64,000 bases of DNA, taken from positions 1 through 64,000 of the forward strand of contig NZ_JACHDZ010000004.1 of the NCBI RefSeq assembly GCF_014201375.1. Direction: 5' to 3'. The translations under genes and the position numbers were made by a program. Numbering within the stretch: position 1 is the stretch's first letter; each line of letters starts with the position of its first letter. Under the pieces are notes generated by a model, which did no database searches, was not told where the DNA came from, and worked only from the letters and a program-made list of their open reading frames with translations. This DNA is from Tunturiibacter empetritectus. Its GTDB lineage: Bacteria > Acidobacteriota > Terriglobia > Terriglobales > Acidobacteriaceae. This document shows, piece by piece, positions 43,119 to 52,316 of this stretch.

Positions 43119-45767
43119 TTAGAACTTGAAGTTGATTCCGATCTGCGCGTTGGCTCCGGCGCCTGGAATCAGATGGCTGGGATGGGGCAGATCGATGTAG
43201 TAGCGATTGAGGAGATTGTTGACGTTGGCCTGCAGCTCGAGGCGATCGGTCAAGGGGCGTCGCACCATTGCGTTGAAGATCCAGTAGCCGGGGACCTGCT
43301 TCATCTCGGTTGCGAGTACCTGGTAGTGAACGGCGGGGGCGCCGCTTGGAGTGAGATAACTGATGGGGCCGGAGTAGGCAGTCGGGACAAAGGGGACCGT
43401 GGAGCTGGCGGTGCGGCTGGCAACGTAGTTTCCGCCTACACCGACGTTCAGCCGCAGCGGCAGGCGATGGGTCACGAAGAGATTGAAGGTCTGCTTCGGT
43501 ACGTTGGCCAGGGGGAATCCGACGGAGGTTGGAAAGAACTTTGAGAAGATGACTTCGCTATCAAGATAGGCATATCCTGCGACGATATCCATTCCCTCGG
43601 GCAGCCTTCCGACCAGAGAAAACTGCACACCCTTCACGAGCTGGTTTCCGGCTGCCACGATGTTGTTGGAGTTTGTGGGGTCGGTCTCGCGGGCGTTGTC
43701 CTTCTCGGTTCTGAACCAGGAGCCTTCGGCGAGGAGTCGCTCGTTGAGGAAGCTCCACTTGGCGCCGACCTCGTAGGTTTCATTTTCCTCAGGGGCTGCT
43801 GAGCTGTTGGCGAGGCCGATGCTCAGGCTCAGCGATTCGGCCGCGGGGTTGAAGCTGGTGCCGTAGTCGAAGTAGACGCTTCCGCGGCTCGACGGCTTGT
43901 AGACGAAGGCTGCGCGGTAGCTTGGCTGCTCATCGATACGGCTGATCGGCGCGACTGGCGCAGTTACGGTTCCCCCTGCGGGAGGAGTGGGTTGGTACAA
44001 ATTGTAACCAGTATCGAACCTATCCCATCTGACGCCGCCGCTTGCTTCAAACAGGCGACCCAGCTTGATTGTGTCGACGAAGTAGAGTCCAACACTTTTT
44101 GCTTTTGTATGCACGATCGAGCTGATGTAACCGTTACCGCCGAAGGGCTGACTGGCATTTGGATCGATCAGGGTCGCTGTGGGCACGGTGTTGATCTTGT
44201 TGATGGTGTAGCTGGTTCTGATGGGATTTGAGATCTCCTGTCCGCCTTCCACTCCAGCTACCAGGGCATGCTTTACGCCGAAGGTTTTAAAGCGCGCGGT
44301 GATCTCGGTCTGGTCCCACAGGTCTCCTTCGACGCTTTTGACCTGGATCTGATTTCGGTTGACGATGATCTTGCTCGGATCGCTTGCGGCGGTGTAGGCA
44401 CACGGCAGAGCTGTGTTCACGGCAGAGGTGGGCAAGGACGACACGAATCCACCAACGGGCACGCTGGCCGGAGGGTTGGAACAGATCTGCGGTTCTGTAA
44501 TCTGCGCCTGCCGGGGATAGTTTGCGGCACGTGCGATGGTATGCAGATTCAGGTTCGGGGAAAATTCGTGCTCGGCTTTGAACGTCAGAATATCGTCGTT
44601 CGTCTTGAGGTAGTTTTCATCGGGGAAGCCGTAGTAGCTGTGCCGAATGGACCCAGGTGCGACTGCGTTGTTGAACCACGGCAGCCCGTAGTCCGGCGTG
44701 TCGCTCTCGGTCATGTGCAGGTAGCTCAGGGTCGCGCGGGTCTTTGTGTTGAGTCCAATGGAGACTGAGGGCGCGATGCCGAACCTGCGTATCTCTGCGT
44801 AGTCTCGCCCGGCGACTCCACCCTCCTGCCCCATGAGGTTGACGCGATAGCCCGTGCCACCCAGCACATCAAGCTCCGGTTCGTTAATGTCCGCCGTGAT
44901 CCTGCGAGTCTTATCGGTGCCGAACTGCGTCTGCACGTTTACGAACTGCTGCACTACAGGAACCTTGCTCTCCTGGTTGATGACGCCACCGGTTGAACCG
45001 CGTCCAAACTGGATGCCTGCAGGCCCTTCCAGCGCCTCGACCTGCTCGTAGTTGAAGGAGTCTCGGTAGTAGCTACCGAAGTCACGGATGCCGTCGAGAA
45101 AGATATCGTTGCGTGCGGTGAAGCCGCGGATAGTCAGGTTGTCTCCCTGTGCGCCTGCCTCGCCTGCCGCCAGACTGATGCCTGGTACGTTGCGCAGGGC
45201 GTCGCGCAGAGTGGAGACGCCCTCATCCTTCAGGACAAACTGCGGAACCACATTGACACTCTGTGGAGTATCGATCAGCGGCTCGGTGAGCTTCGACAGT
45301 GAGACCGAGTTCGTGACTGAATCAGTTACAGATATAGTATCCTTTGCCTGCACTCCTACGAGCATCGTCGTAGCATCTTCCACGCGGTAGTTCAGGCCAG
45401 TTCCTTCGAGCAACAGGCGCAGCGCCTCGTCTTCGCGATAGAGTCCCACCACTCCCTGCGAGTTGAACCCTGCCACAGTTCCTGAGGGCAGCACAATCTT
45501 CACGGTGAGGCCGGTTACTCTCTCAAATGCTTTGACTGCCGCATCGAGCGGGCCTGCCGGAATATCAAACTTCTTCAGCGGCAATGAAGCGTCCACCGCG
45601 CCACTGACCGCCGGATCTGTCTTCTCGACTGAGGCTATCGCCGTCTTGGAGCCACCCATCGCCGCATAAGCCGCCAGCGTTCCTGCCGCGATCCATCCGC
45701 GGCTCCCGCCAATTCGTGCCCGGCTCTTCTTCTTCCCTGATGTCGTCTTACGCGTCGACTGCTTCAT
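43119..45767 (-). CDS. TonB-dependent siderophore receptor with STN domain
   Basis: An 882-residue outer-membrane receptor. A basic N-terminus (MKQSTRKTTSGKKKSRARIG) precedes a hydrophobic signal-like segment (GWIAAGTLAAYAAMG). An STN signalling domain (about residues 68-140, KKFDIPAGPLDAAVKAF) is followed by the plug (LIDTPQSVNVVPQFVLKDEG, NLTIRGFTARNDIFLDGIRD) and a barrel ending GANAQIGINFKF. The NxxDGxRD-type motif fits ferric-siderophore receptors of the FhuA/FpvA group. STN domains can signal to FecR-type anti-sigma factors, but none is adjacent. A longer frame to 45893 lacks a fitting start. Confidence 0.92.
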   Translation of the reverse strand: MKQSTRKTTSGKKKSRARIGGSRGWIAAGTLAAYAAMGGSKTAIASVEKTDPAVSGAVDASLPLKKFDIPAGPLDAAVKAFERVTGLTVKIVLPSGTVAGFNSQGVVGLYREDEALRLLLEGTGLNYRVEDATTMLVGVQAKDTISVTDSVTNSVSLSKLTEPLIDTPQSVNVVPQFVLKDEGVSTLRDALRNVPGISLAAGEAGAQGDNLTIRGFTARNDIFLDGIRDFGSYYRDSFNYEQVEALEGPAGIQFGRGSTGGVINQESKVPVVQQFVNVQTQFGTDKTRRITADINEPELDVLGGTGYRVNLMGQEGGVAGRDYAEIRRFGIAPSVSIGLNTKTRATLSYLHMTESDTPDYGLPWFNNAVAPGSIRHSYYGFPDENYLKTNDDILTFKAEHEFSPNLNLHTIARAANYPRQAQITEPQICSNPPASVPVGGFVSSLPTSAVNTALPCAYTAASDPSKIIVNRNQIQVKSVEGDLWDQTEITARFKTFGVKHALVAGVEGGQEISNPIRTSYTINKINTVPTATLIDPNASQPFGGNGYISSIVHTKAKSVGLYFVDTIKLGRLFEASGGVRWDRFDTGYNLYQPTPPAGGTVTAPVAPISRIDEQPSYRAAFVYKPSSRGSVYFDYGTSFNPAAESLSLSIGLANSSAAPEENETYEVGAKWSFLNERLLAEGSWFRTEKDNARETDPTNSNNIVAAGNQLVKGVQFSLVGRLPEGMDIVAGYAYLDSEVIFSKFFPTSVGFPLANVPKQTFNLFVTHRLPLRLNVGVGGNYVASRTASSTVPFVPTAYSGPISYLTPSGAPAVHYQVLATEMKQVPGYWIFNAMVRRPLTDRLELQANVNNLLNRYYIDLPHPSHLIPGAGANAQIGINFKF

Positions 45768-46303
45768 TTCGTATCTCCGTTTAAGCTCCGTGCTCGGTGA
45801 GGGCGATCGCGTTCTCTTTAGTTGAGAACAGCGTCGGTCTTCACGTCTCTCTGTCAGATCGAAGGCTGAGGGCGACAAACGGGCGCACCTCATCGTCGAC
45901 CGCTAACCCTCGAAAAAATCCCCGCGATGACGTGATCTCCGGAGAAATCTTTGAGGGGCCTACTGATATGTCATGGAGTTTCGAGCCGAAGTAGAACGAT
46001 TCGCAGATCGAACCTTATAATACAGAGAACCTGCAGTCACTCGGCTGTAGCTTCTAGGTCCTCGCGGTCTCCGCCAAGAGATAATCCGCGGGGATCTGGC
46101 TAAACACTCCAACTCCCAATCAAGCTCCTGAATCCAGTGCTGAACTGCGATGACTTGAATATACGACGTGATGAGTCCGAGATCAAGTGAATAGGCGACA
46201 AATTTAGTCTTAGTTCGTTTAATTGTCCTCTGGAGCCCCGTTGGCTACTTTTGGCTGCTTAATGCTGAGTCGCTAGTTCGCGAAAAATCGCTATCTATAT
46301 TGT
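45768..46303. other. Intergenic region between siderophore receptor and gyrA
   Basis: About 540 bases without a protein gene. GTTCTC-TTTAGTT-GAGAAC at 45811-45829 is an inverted repeat just upstream of the receptor and could be an operator. A perfect TATAAT at 46016 faces gyrA, with a poor -35. A terminator-like hairpin follows at 46304. Confidence 0.45.
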
Positions 46304-46333
46304 GGGAAGCTCCTCTAAGGAGCTGCCCTTTTT
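46304..46333 (+). terminator. Orphan terminator or attenuator upstream of gyrA
   Basis: GGGAAGCTCCT-CTA-AGGAGCTGCCC forms a 7-bp perfect inner stem plus a GGG/CCC outer stem across one mismatch, followed by CTTTTTAT. No plus-strand gene lies upstream, so it would end a leader or small RNA 140 bases before the gyrA ATG. Confidence 0.65.
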
Positions 46334-46467
46334 ATCCTTCGGAACCTTGTTTCCGACCTCGGATTCCCCTAAGTCCCGCCTTTTCTGCACCACATTCTGG
46401 CTTCGGAGAAACCGCACGTTCAGGCGGCTTTACCCCACCAAATCAAGCATTTATCATAGGAATACAC

Positions 46468-49371
46468 ATGGCTGACGATTTGTTTCCGCAAGACCCGAAG
46501 AATCCCAACGCACCCTCCCCGCAGGACGCGAACTCCAACAACCCTCCCCCCGCCGGATCTCCTCCGGACGGCTCGACCGTTCAGGGCCGCGGCGCGGCGT
46601 TTATGCTCTCCATCAATATTGAAGAGGAGATGCGGAGGTCGTACCTCGACTACTCCATGTCGGTCATCATCGGGCGCGCGTTGCCGGACGTCCGCGACGG
46701 CTTGAAGCCTGTTCACCGGCGCATCCTCTACGGCATGCAGGAGATGGGCCTTCAGTTCAACAAGAAGTACACCAAGTCCGCCAAGGTCGTCGGTCACGTG
46801 ATGGGTAACTATCATCCCCACGGCGACTCTGCTATATACGACACCATGGTTCGACTGGCTCAGCCATTTTCTCTCCGATATCTCTTAGTAGATGGTCAAG
46901 GGAACTTCGGCTCCGTCGATGGCGACTCCGCCGCAGCGATGCGTTACACAGAGTCGCGGCTCACCCGCCTCGCCGGTGAGATGCTCGCGGACATCGACTA
47001 CGACACCGTCGACTTCTCTCCTAACTACGATGAGTCGTCACTTGAGCCTACCGTGCTTCCGGCTCGGGTTCCGAATCTTATCGTCAACGGCAGCTCTGGC
47101 ATCGCCGTCGGTATGGCGACGAACATTCCGCCGCACAATCTGACTGAGATTGTGAACGCCTGCATCTCGCTGCTGCAGAAGTCTCCTCAGGATCATCGGC
47201 CTGATCTGGATCTGGTGCTCGAGCATGTCCTCGGACCTGACTTTCCGACTGGCGGCTATCTCTTCGGCAAGACCAATATTCCGCAGGCTTATCGAACTGG
47301 ACGCGGCCGCTTCATGATGCGTGCCAAGTGCAGCATTGAAAACATCTCCGGTGGGCGTCAGGCGATCATCGTCACGGAGATTCCTTACCAAGTCAACAAG
47401 TCGAAACTTATCGAGCGCATCGCTGAGTTGGTCAATGAGGGCGTCATCACCGACATTGCACGCGATGAGTTTCGTGATGAGTCCGACCGTGATGGCATGC
47501 GGATCGTCATCGGGCTGAAGCGTGGAGCCGAGAGCCAGATCGTGCTGAATCAGCTGCACAAACACACGCAGATGCAGGAGTCGTTCTCGATGATCTTTCT
47601 GGCTGTGCACAATGGCCAGCCGAAGGAGCTTCCGCTCGATCAGGCTATCCGGGCGTTCCTCGATCACCGGACGGAGGTGGTGCGTCGCCGGACTGCGTTC
47701 TTGCTTGCGAAGGCGCGCGACCGTGAACATATTCTGCTTGGCTACCAGATTGCGCTCGACCATCTGGACAACGTTATCAAGATTATTCGTCAGTCTTCGA
47801 GCCGCGCCGATGCTCGCGAGAACCTGTTCTCTTACTTCTCGAATAAGCGGATCAACCTGCGTGGTACGGAGCTGCGCGGCGTTACGCTCGACCCTGCGAA
47901 GTACGGCGTCGATATGACGTTCAGCACTACCGGGACGCTGATTCTTTCTTACAAGCAGATCGACGCGATCCTCGAACTGCAGCTCTATCGTCTTACGCAA
48001 CTCTCTATCGATGAGCTGCTGAAGGAGCTTGCTGAGGTTCGCGATAACATCACGGAGTTTGAATCGATTCTGGCTTCGCCGGCGAAGTTGCGCAAGGTGA
48101 TCGTCAAGGAGCTTACCGAGATCCGCGATAAGTATGGCGATGCTCGACGTACGCAGATTATCGATGAGACCGCTGAACTGCAGCTCGAAGACCTTATTAC
48201 TGATGAGCAGGTCGCGGTTACGGTTTCGAATACTGGATATCTAAAGCGCACGCCTATCTCTATCTACCGGCAGCAGCGTCGCGGCGGCACTGGGCGGCTT
48301 GGTATGAAGACTCGCGAAGAGGACTTTGTCGCGCAGCTCATCATCGATTCGACCCATGCGTATCTGCTTTGCTTCACCAATACAGGCCGTGTTTACTGGC
48401 TGAAAGTGTATGAGGTTCCCGATGTTGGCGCGGCCGGCAAAGGCAAGGCGATGGCTTCGCTGGTGGCGCTGCAGCCTGGGGAGAAGGTGGTTACGATTCT
48501 TCCGGTGAAGGATCTTGAGGAAGAGAGCAAGTACATCTTATTTGCGACGCGCAATGGAACGGTGAAGAAGACGGCGCTGAAGGACTTTTCGAATGTGATG
48601 GCGCGTGGAATTATCGCTATCAATATTGAGAAGGATGATGAGCTGATCATTGCGCGGATCACGGATGGGCAGCAGGTGATCTTTATCGCGACGCATGATG
48701 GTATGGCTATCCGCTTCAATGAGCAGGACTTACGCCCGATGGGGCGGCCGGCTACGGGCAATCGCGGGATTACGTTGAAGAAGGGCGACTATGTGATTGG
48801 GGCGGCGGTGACGCCTTCGAACGAGGCGCGCAACAAGCAACGGCTGGAACGTGCTGCTCAGAAAGGGCTTACGGACCAGGTGGAGGCGGCGATTGACGAG
48901 GCTACGGAGTCGTCTGAGGCGCAGCCGCTGGAACTTGCTGAGCCTGGGGAACTTGCGGCGCCGGTGGCTTCGGCTGAGGTTGCGGCGAAGCTCGAAAAGC
49001 TGGATAAACAGCTGGGTTTGACGCCTTGCCTGGTGCTTACGGTGAGTGAGAACGGGTTCGGGAAACGGACCGATGTTGATCAATATCGCCTGCAATCGCG
49101 TGGTGGTAAAGGGGTTATCAATATGAAGACAACTCCTAAGATTGGCAAGGTTACGAGCATTCAGCTGGTGGATGACACGACGGAGATGATGGTGATCAGC
49201 CAGTTTGGGAAGATCATTCGCATTGATACGAAGAGTGTTAGAGCGGCTGGGCGTAGTACGCAGGGGGTGAAGCTGCTGGACCTGGAGGATCAGGACAAGG
49301 TGGCCGCCGCTGTCGTCATTCCTCCCGAAGAGGCGAAGACACAGCCTGAAGAAGGCACTTTGTTGCAGTAA
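46468..49371 (+). CDS. gyrA: DNA gyrase subunit A
   Basis: A 967-residue GyrA, longer than the E. coli protein. The start at 46468 ([14 protein letters not shown]) adds a Pro/Asn-rich N-terminal tail before the core [20 protein letters not shown]. The catalytic Tyr lies in [10 protein letters not shown]. The quinolone-determining region reads [14 protein letters not shown], the sensitive-type Ser and Asp. The GyrA box QRRGGTG, near residue 600, marks the C-terminal DNA-wrapping domain. That domain contains an Ala/Glu-rich insert (about residues 790-850). A terminator follows the stop. Confidence 0.96.
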   Translation: MADDLFPQDPKNPNAPSPQDANSNNPPPAGSPPDGSTVQGRGAAFMLSINIEEEMRRSYLDYSMSVIIGRALPDVRDGLKPVHRRILYGMQEMGLQFNKKYTKSAKVVGHVMGNYHPHGDSAIYDTMVRLAQPFSLRYLLVDGQGNFGSVDGDSAAAMRYTESRLTRLAGEMLADIDYDTVDFSPNYDESSLEPTVLPARVPNLIVNGSSGIAVGMATNIPPHNLTEIVNACISLLQKSPQDHRPDLDLVLEHVLGPDFPTGGYLFGKTNIPQAYRTGRGRFMMRAKCSIENISGGRQAIIVTEIPYQVNKSKLIERIAELVNEGVITDIARDEFRDESDRDGMRIVIGLKRGAESQIVLNQLHKHTQMQESFSMIFLAVHNGQPKELPLDQAIRAFLDHRTEVVRRRTAFLLAKARDREHILLGYQIALDHLDNVIKIIRQSSSRADARENLFSYFSNKRINLRGTELRGVTLDPAKYGVDMTFSTTGTLILSYKQIDAILELQLYRLTQLSIDELLKELAEVRDNITEFESILASPAKLRKVIVKELTEIRDKYGDARRTQIIDETAELQLEDLITDEQVAVTVSNTGYLKRTPISIYRQQRRGGTGRLGMKTREEDFVAQLIIDSTHAYLLCFTNTGRVYWLKVYEVPDVGAAGKGKAMASLVALQPGEKVVTILPVKDLEEESKYILFATRNGTVKKTALKDFSNVMARGIIAINIEKDDELIIARITDGQQVIFIATHDGMAIRFNEQDLRPMGRPATGNRGITLKKGDYVIGAAVTPSNEARNKQRLERAAQKGLTDQVEAAIDEATESSEAQPLELAEPGELAAPVASAEVAAKLEKLDKQLGLTPCLVLTVSENGFGKRTDVDQYRLQSRGGKGVINMKTTPKIGKVTSIQLVDDTTEMMVISQFGKIIRIDTKSVRAAGRSTQGVKLLDLEDQDKVAAAVVIPPEEAKTQPEEGTLLQ

Positions 49372-49389
49372 TTTTTTTCTGACGTGGTG

Positions 49390-49432
49390 ACGCCCGTTTT
49401 TGCTGGGGTTTTTGGCAAAAACGGGCGTTTCT
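49390..49432 (+). terminator. gyrA terminator
   Basis: A perfect 14-bp stem (ACGCCCGTTTTTGC and GCAAAAACGGGCGT) with an 11-base loop, followed by TTCT, 18 bases after the stop. Confidence 0.88.
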
Positions 49433-49550
49433 ACGTGGTGTTTTGGTGGTGTGATCGTGGTGGATTGCGTGGTGGACGTGGTGTTTTAGCAGTCACTTTT
49501 TGGGGCTCGAAAAATGCGCCACGGTTTCCGGATTTATTTTGAGGGTGTCC
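49428..49550. repeat. Dispersed CGTGGTG-rich repeat, family 2 copy B
   Basis: CTACGTGGTG, TTTTGGTGGTG, TGATCGTGGTG, GATTGCGTGGTG and GACGTGGTG recur in steps of 9-12 bases, then TTTAGCAGTC, CGAAAAATGCGCCACGG and TTTCCGGATTTATTTT. It matches the layout of copy A at 37905-38050. Here it lies between gyrA and the kinase operon. Confidence 0.7.
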
Positions 49551-49572
49551 CGTTTTGGGAATATAGCAGTAT

Positions 49573-50715
49573 TTACTCAGACTGATCTTCAACCGTTTGG
49601 AAAGCATCTTTTGCTTCCGGGTAAGGGTCCCCGAATTTCCGATAGGTTCCCCCAACCAGTCGCTTACTGATTTGATATTGCAGGGTCCCTGATTTTTGAA
49701 CTTGTGAAACAAGCCAATCCTTTCCCTGCCACCCAATTGCTTCAAATCCTGCTCCAACCCTCTTCCAGTTTGGCAGATGAAGCGCTTGCAAGGCTCCCCG
49801 AAACTCAACCGCACTTCCGTATCTATCGTCTACGTCTGGAGAAGTCGCCTTTTTTATAATCTTCGTCAGACGCTTCGATTGATAAGGTTGTGTCGGGCTT
49901 AACGCTAGGAGTTTTTGGCTCATTGTTCGACGTGCGATGCATTCGTTGACCAAAAGGCATGCGTCGCAATCATCCATCTCATTCAAATTCTCATAGCCTT
50001 GAGAATGGAGCTTTTTGATCCCAGCATTGTCTAAATGTGATGCGAGTTGATACGGCAAAGGCCCGTTGACCATTTCGTGTAAGACGATGCCAACTTGATA
50101 AAGGTCGGATCTCGTACCATAGGCATTAGGTACCGTCCAACCTTCCGGTGGAACATAGATTGGACTATGCCTCGACGAGTTGACCGTGCCACCTGACGTG
50201 GTAAGTCTCTTTACTGACCCGAAATCACCCACCTTTGCTGACGATTTTTCTCCATTCACTGACAACAAAATATTGGCAGGCTTCAAATCTCTATGAAGAA
50301 GCTGATTCTTGTGAAGTTTACCTACTCCTCTGAGTACGTCCATTGCATAGTTCACAGCGTCCGCCTGACCAATTGAGTTGTCAATTACTTTTGACGATAG
50401 ATTCCCCCCGTTAACGAGCTCCATCGCCATAAGTATGTACTCTTCGCCCAGCATTTCCGCATCATGCAGTACCACAAGATGATCCGCGTCGCCGTCGGCA
50501 GTCGCTGTGACCAAAAACTTTGCTTCTTGAAATACTTCGCTGCTTTCGGTGTCTACATCGCAGATCTTTATGAACACTTCGATCCCTTTTGGAATATGTT
50601 TTGCCCGAAAGGCATAACCGTTCATTCCATCCGTATATTGCGAAATGAGTTCATATTTTCCTGAGGCGCTCGCGAGTTCCCGGACCTTATCGCTACTCTC
50701 GGTAGATAAACTCAT
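49573..50715 (-). CDS. Ser/Thr protein kinase of a two-gene operon
   Basis: A 380-residue Hanks-type kinase without a membrane helix. Key residues are in place: Lys50 (VFIKICD), Glu64 (FQEAKFL), HRDLKPANIL with Asp143, DFGSVKR with Asp164, and YVPPEGW. The Gly-loop is weak (TDGMNGYAF). After the kinase core there is a Cys-containing segment (DDCDACLLVNECIARR) and a novel 100-residue C-terminus (NWKRVGAGFEAIGW). Its ATG overlaps the stop of the DUF3010-like gene (ATGA at 50712). Both genes are clearly more AT-rich than the surroundings, which suggests horizontal gain. It may phosphorylate or sense through its partner. Confidence 0.88.
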   Translation of the reverse strand: MSLSTESSDKVRELASASGKYELISQYTDGMNGYAFRAKHIPKGIEVFIKICDVDTESSEVFQEAKFLVTATADGDADHLVVLHDAEMLGEEYILMAMELVNGGNLSSKVIDNSIGQADAVNYAMDVLRGVGKLHKNQLLHRDLKPANILLSVNGEKSSAKVGDFGSVKRLTTSGGTVNSSRHSPIYVPPEGWTVPNAYGTRSDLYQVGIVLHEMVNGPLPYQLASHLDNAGIKKLHSQGYENLNEMDDCDACLLVNECIARRTMSQKLLALSPTQPYQSKRLTKIIKKATSPDVDDRYGSAVEFRGALQALHLPNWKRVGAGFEAIGWQGKDWLVSQVQKSGTLQYQISKRLVGGTYRKFGDPYPEAKDAFQTVEDQSE

Positions 50716-51170
50716 TTGGGTAGCTGCGTCCAGCCTGTTAATACTGCGTCATTCATCACCTTAGGGGTAAAAGGGGCTCCGGCGTTAAAGACTACTTCTG
50801 GTGTTTTACCGGCGATGCTGCTAAATTTCTTCTCTTTTGTTCTAAGAGTCTGCGGGGCTACCAATTGACATGCCACCTTGCAGTGATCGGCTGCCAGTTG
50901 GATGACCGCTTCAACTTTGATTCGAACGGACGAGGAATTTCCAAATTTAGCCTTTCCTGCTTGAAGAATGGCGATCTCGTCAGGAGCCTCATGCTCGATC
51001 AAGGAACAGAGTGTCTTGAACAGTGTAGCGAGACCCGCGCCGTCTGAAACATTCATGGGCAATGCCAGCTTGCTTAAAGCAGCATGTTCCAAAGCGGGTT
51101 CGCTTTGTGTTCCACTTACTACCGTGTGCCTAAGTTGTGTAGTTTCCGTAACTATACTTAATATCTTCAT
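50712..51170 (-). CDS. DUF3010-like (RNase H-fold) protein
   Basis: A 152-residue soluble protein. MKILSIVTET, the stretch DEIAILQAGKAKFGNSSSVR, IKVEAVIQLAADHCKV and QLVAPQTLR resemble the DUF3010 family, thought to have an RNase H/RuvC-like fold. A conserved Glu lies in KVEAVIQL, but the first-strand acidic residue of active nucleases is not obvious, so it may be a binding rather than cutting protein. It comes first in the operon and is coupled to the Ser/Thr kinase. The family match is from memory of its pattern and is not certain. Confidence 0.55.
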   Translation of the reverse strand: MKILSIVTETTQLRHTVVSGTQSEPALEHAALSKLALPMNVSDGAGLATLFKTLCSLIEHEAPDEIAILQAGKAKFGNSSSVRIKVEAVIQLAADHCKVACQLVAPQTLRTKEKKFSSIAGKTPEVVFNAGAPFTPKVMNDAVLTGWTQLPK

Positions 51171-51202
51171 TTATTCTCTCAATTTCTTAGTGATGAGCAG
51201 AT

Positions 51203-51955
51203 TTACCTGGTGGTCATCTCCGCGCTTAGGCGCACAACGCCGGTTGTGACGGTCATGCTGCGGGACCAGTCTTGATAGCCGGTTTTCTTTACTACGATCT
51301 GGTGTTTGCCTGGGGCTAGATTCAGCGTGGATGGTGTGCTGCCCATGAAGTTTCCGTCTATCTCGATGTCGCAGTTTGGAACGCTTGCGTCGACTGTGAT
51401 GGACGACTGTGGAACGGAAGCGACTGTTGGTGCGGCCGGTGCACCGCCGTATCCGCCTTCGCCGAAGCCGGTTGCGGGAGATTTCAGTTCGCTTGAGTGC
51501 GCGGACCAATTGGCGAGTATTGCTGTGCAGGCATCCTGTACGGAGCCGCCAACCGACAGAGTTGATTTGCTGAAGATTGAGTCGCCGGTCTTCTGCACGA
51601 AGACTGCAATTTTGTCTTTGTGCGCGAAGACGCTTTTGCCACCTTCGTGATCCAGCTCAACGATGTAGTTGCTTGCGTCGACGCGATTGTTCACCAGAAC
51701 CTCCGGGCAACGCTGTCCGAAGGTTTTGATAATTTCAGCCGTTTGGGGGCGTGCTCCGCCTGACGAACTGGCACCGAAGGCGCCGTGAGATCCACCCGCC
51801 GAGCTTTGGGTCGACCATGAGTTGCTATCGGTTACATAGACGCGGGGTTTGTCTTGATCACTTGCAGGTACAGCGGGCGCTGCACTTTGTTGCGCTTGGG
51901 CGGGATTGCCGAATCCAGAGAGAACCAACAGGAGTGAAGCAAGGGGGTAACGCAT
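51203..51955 (-). CDS. Exported PEGA domain protein
   Basis: A 250-residue exported protein. The ATG at 51955 gives a signal peptide (MRYPLASLLLVLSGFGNPAQA). The middle (about 70-150) holds EIIKTFGQRCPEVLVNNRVD and YIVELDHEGGKSVF, with no named domain. A PEGA domain closes the protein (about 185-250: CDIEIDGNFMGSTPSTLNLA and GKHQIVVKKTGYQDW), a surface-exposed beta module common in Acidobacteria. It lies 32 bases after the DUF3010-like gene start but has normal base composition, so it is probably not part of that island. Confidence 0.8.
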   Translation of the reverse strand: MRYPLASLLLVLSGFGNPAQAQQSAAPAVPASDQDKPRVYVTDSNSWSTQSSAGGSHGAFGASSSGGARPQTAEIIKTFGQRCPEVLVNNRVDASNYIVELDHEGGKSVFAHKDKIAVFVQKTGDSIFSKSTLSVGGSVQDACTAILANWSAHSSELKSPATGFGEGGYGGAPAAPTVASVPQSSITVDASVPNCDIEIDGNFMGSTPSTLNLAPGKHQIVVKKTGYQDWSRSMTVTTGVVRLSAEMTTR

Positions 51956-52093
51956 GTTTTCGTACGACCTAATCTCATCAAGTTTGAAGTCAAGACGAAA
52001 GTTACGCTGTCTCCCTTCGCAAGACAAGTAGCAAACTCATCATTCACCACGAAAGTCGCAGAGGATCCCACTTAGGTGGGCGTGCCTCGCTGG

Positions 52094-52106
52094 TTCCGCA
52101 TCTAAC
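52094..52106 (+). promoter_or_regulatory. TTCCGCATCTAAC motif before the small ORF
   Basis: The same 13-base word occurs at about 54825-54837 before the glycine-zipper gene. TCTAAC also forms the -10 of the ECF promoters near 21.15 kb. No GAAACTT lies at the right distance, so a -10 role is only a guess. Confidence 0.35.
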
Positions 52107-52135
52107 GAAAGGAACGAGCTAAGGGGAATGAATTC

Positions 52136-52219
52136 ATGTCGCGTCAGATACAAAGTACAAAGGGCCGTATGAGCGTGGATAAAGACAAATACGGGGATCC
52201 TTCACTCCATTCGGGATGA
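52136..52219 (+). CDS. Small ORF with duplicated start context
   Basis: A 27-codon frame, MSRQIQSTKGRMSVDKDKYG onward, ending inside a family 3 dispersed repeat. Its leader AAGGGGAATGAATTCATGTC is nearly the same as that of the DUF3606 gene (AAGGGGAATGAATCGATGTC). It could be the cut-off start of a second DUF3606-type gene or a leader peptide. Confidence 0.35.
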   Translation: MSRQIQSTKGRMSVDKDKYGDPSLHSG

Positions 52220-52224
52220 CGACC
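52193..52224. repeat. Dispersed repeat, family 3 copy A
   Basis: GGGGATCCTTCACTCC, CATTCGGGATGACGACC. It shares GGATCCTTC, CATTCG and GGATGAC in order with 53205-53245. The reverse strand translates as the VIPNGVKDPRI phrase typical of such repeats. Confidence 0.6.
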
Positions 52225-52316
52225 ATCAAGAAGGAATCTTCAAGAATTGGTTCCTGGGGCCGATGAGTTTCCGGGTTTGATTTTTTAGTTGTTAACGCGA
52301 AAAGGGGAATGAATCG

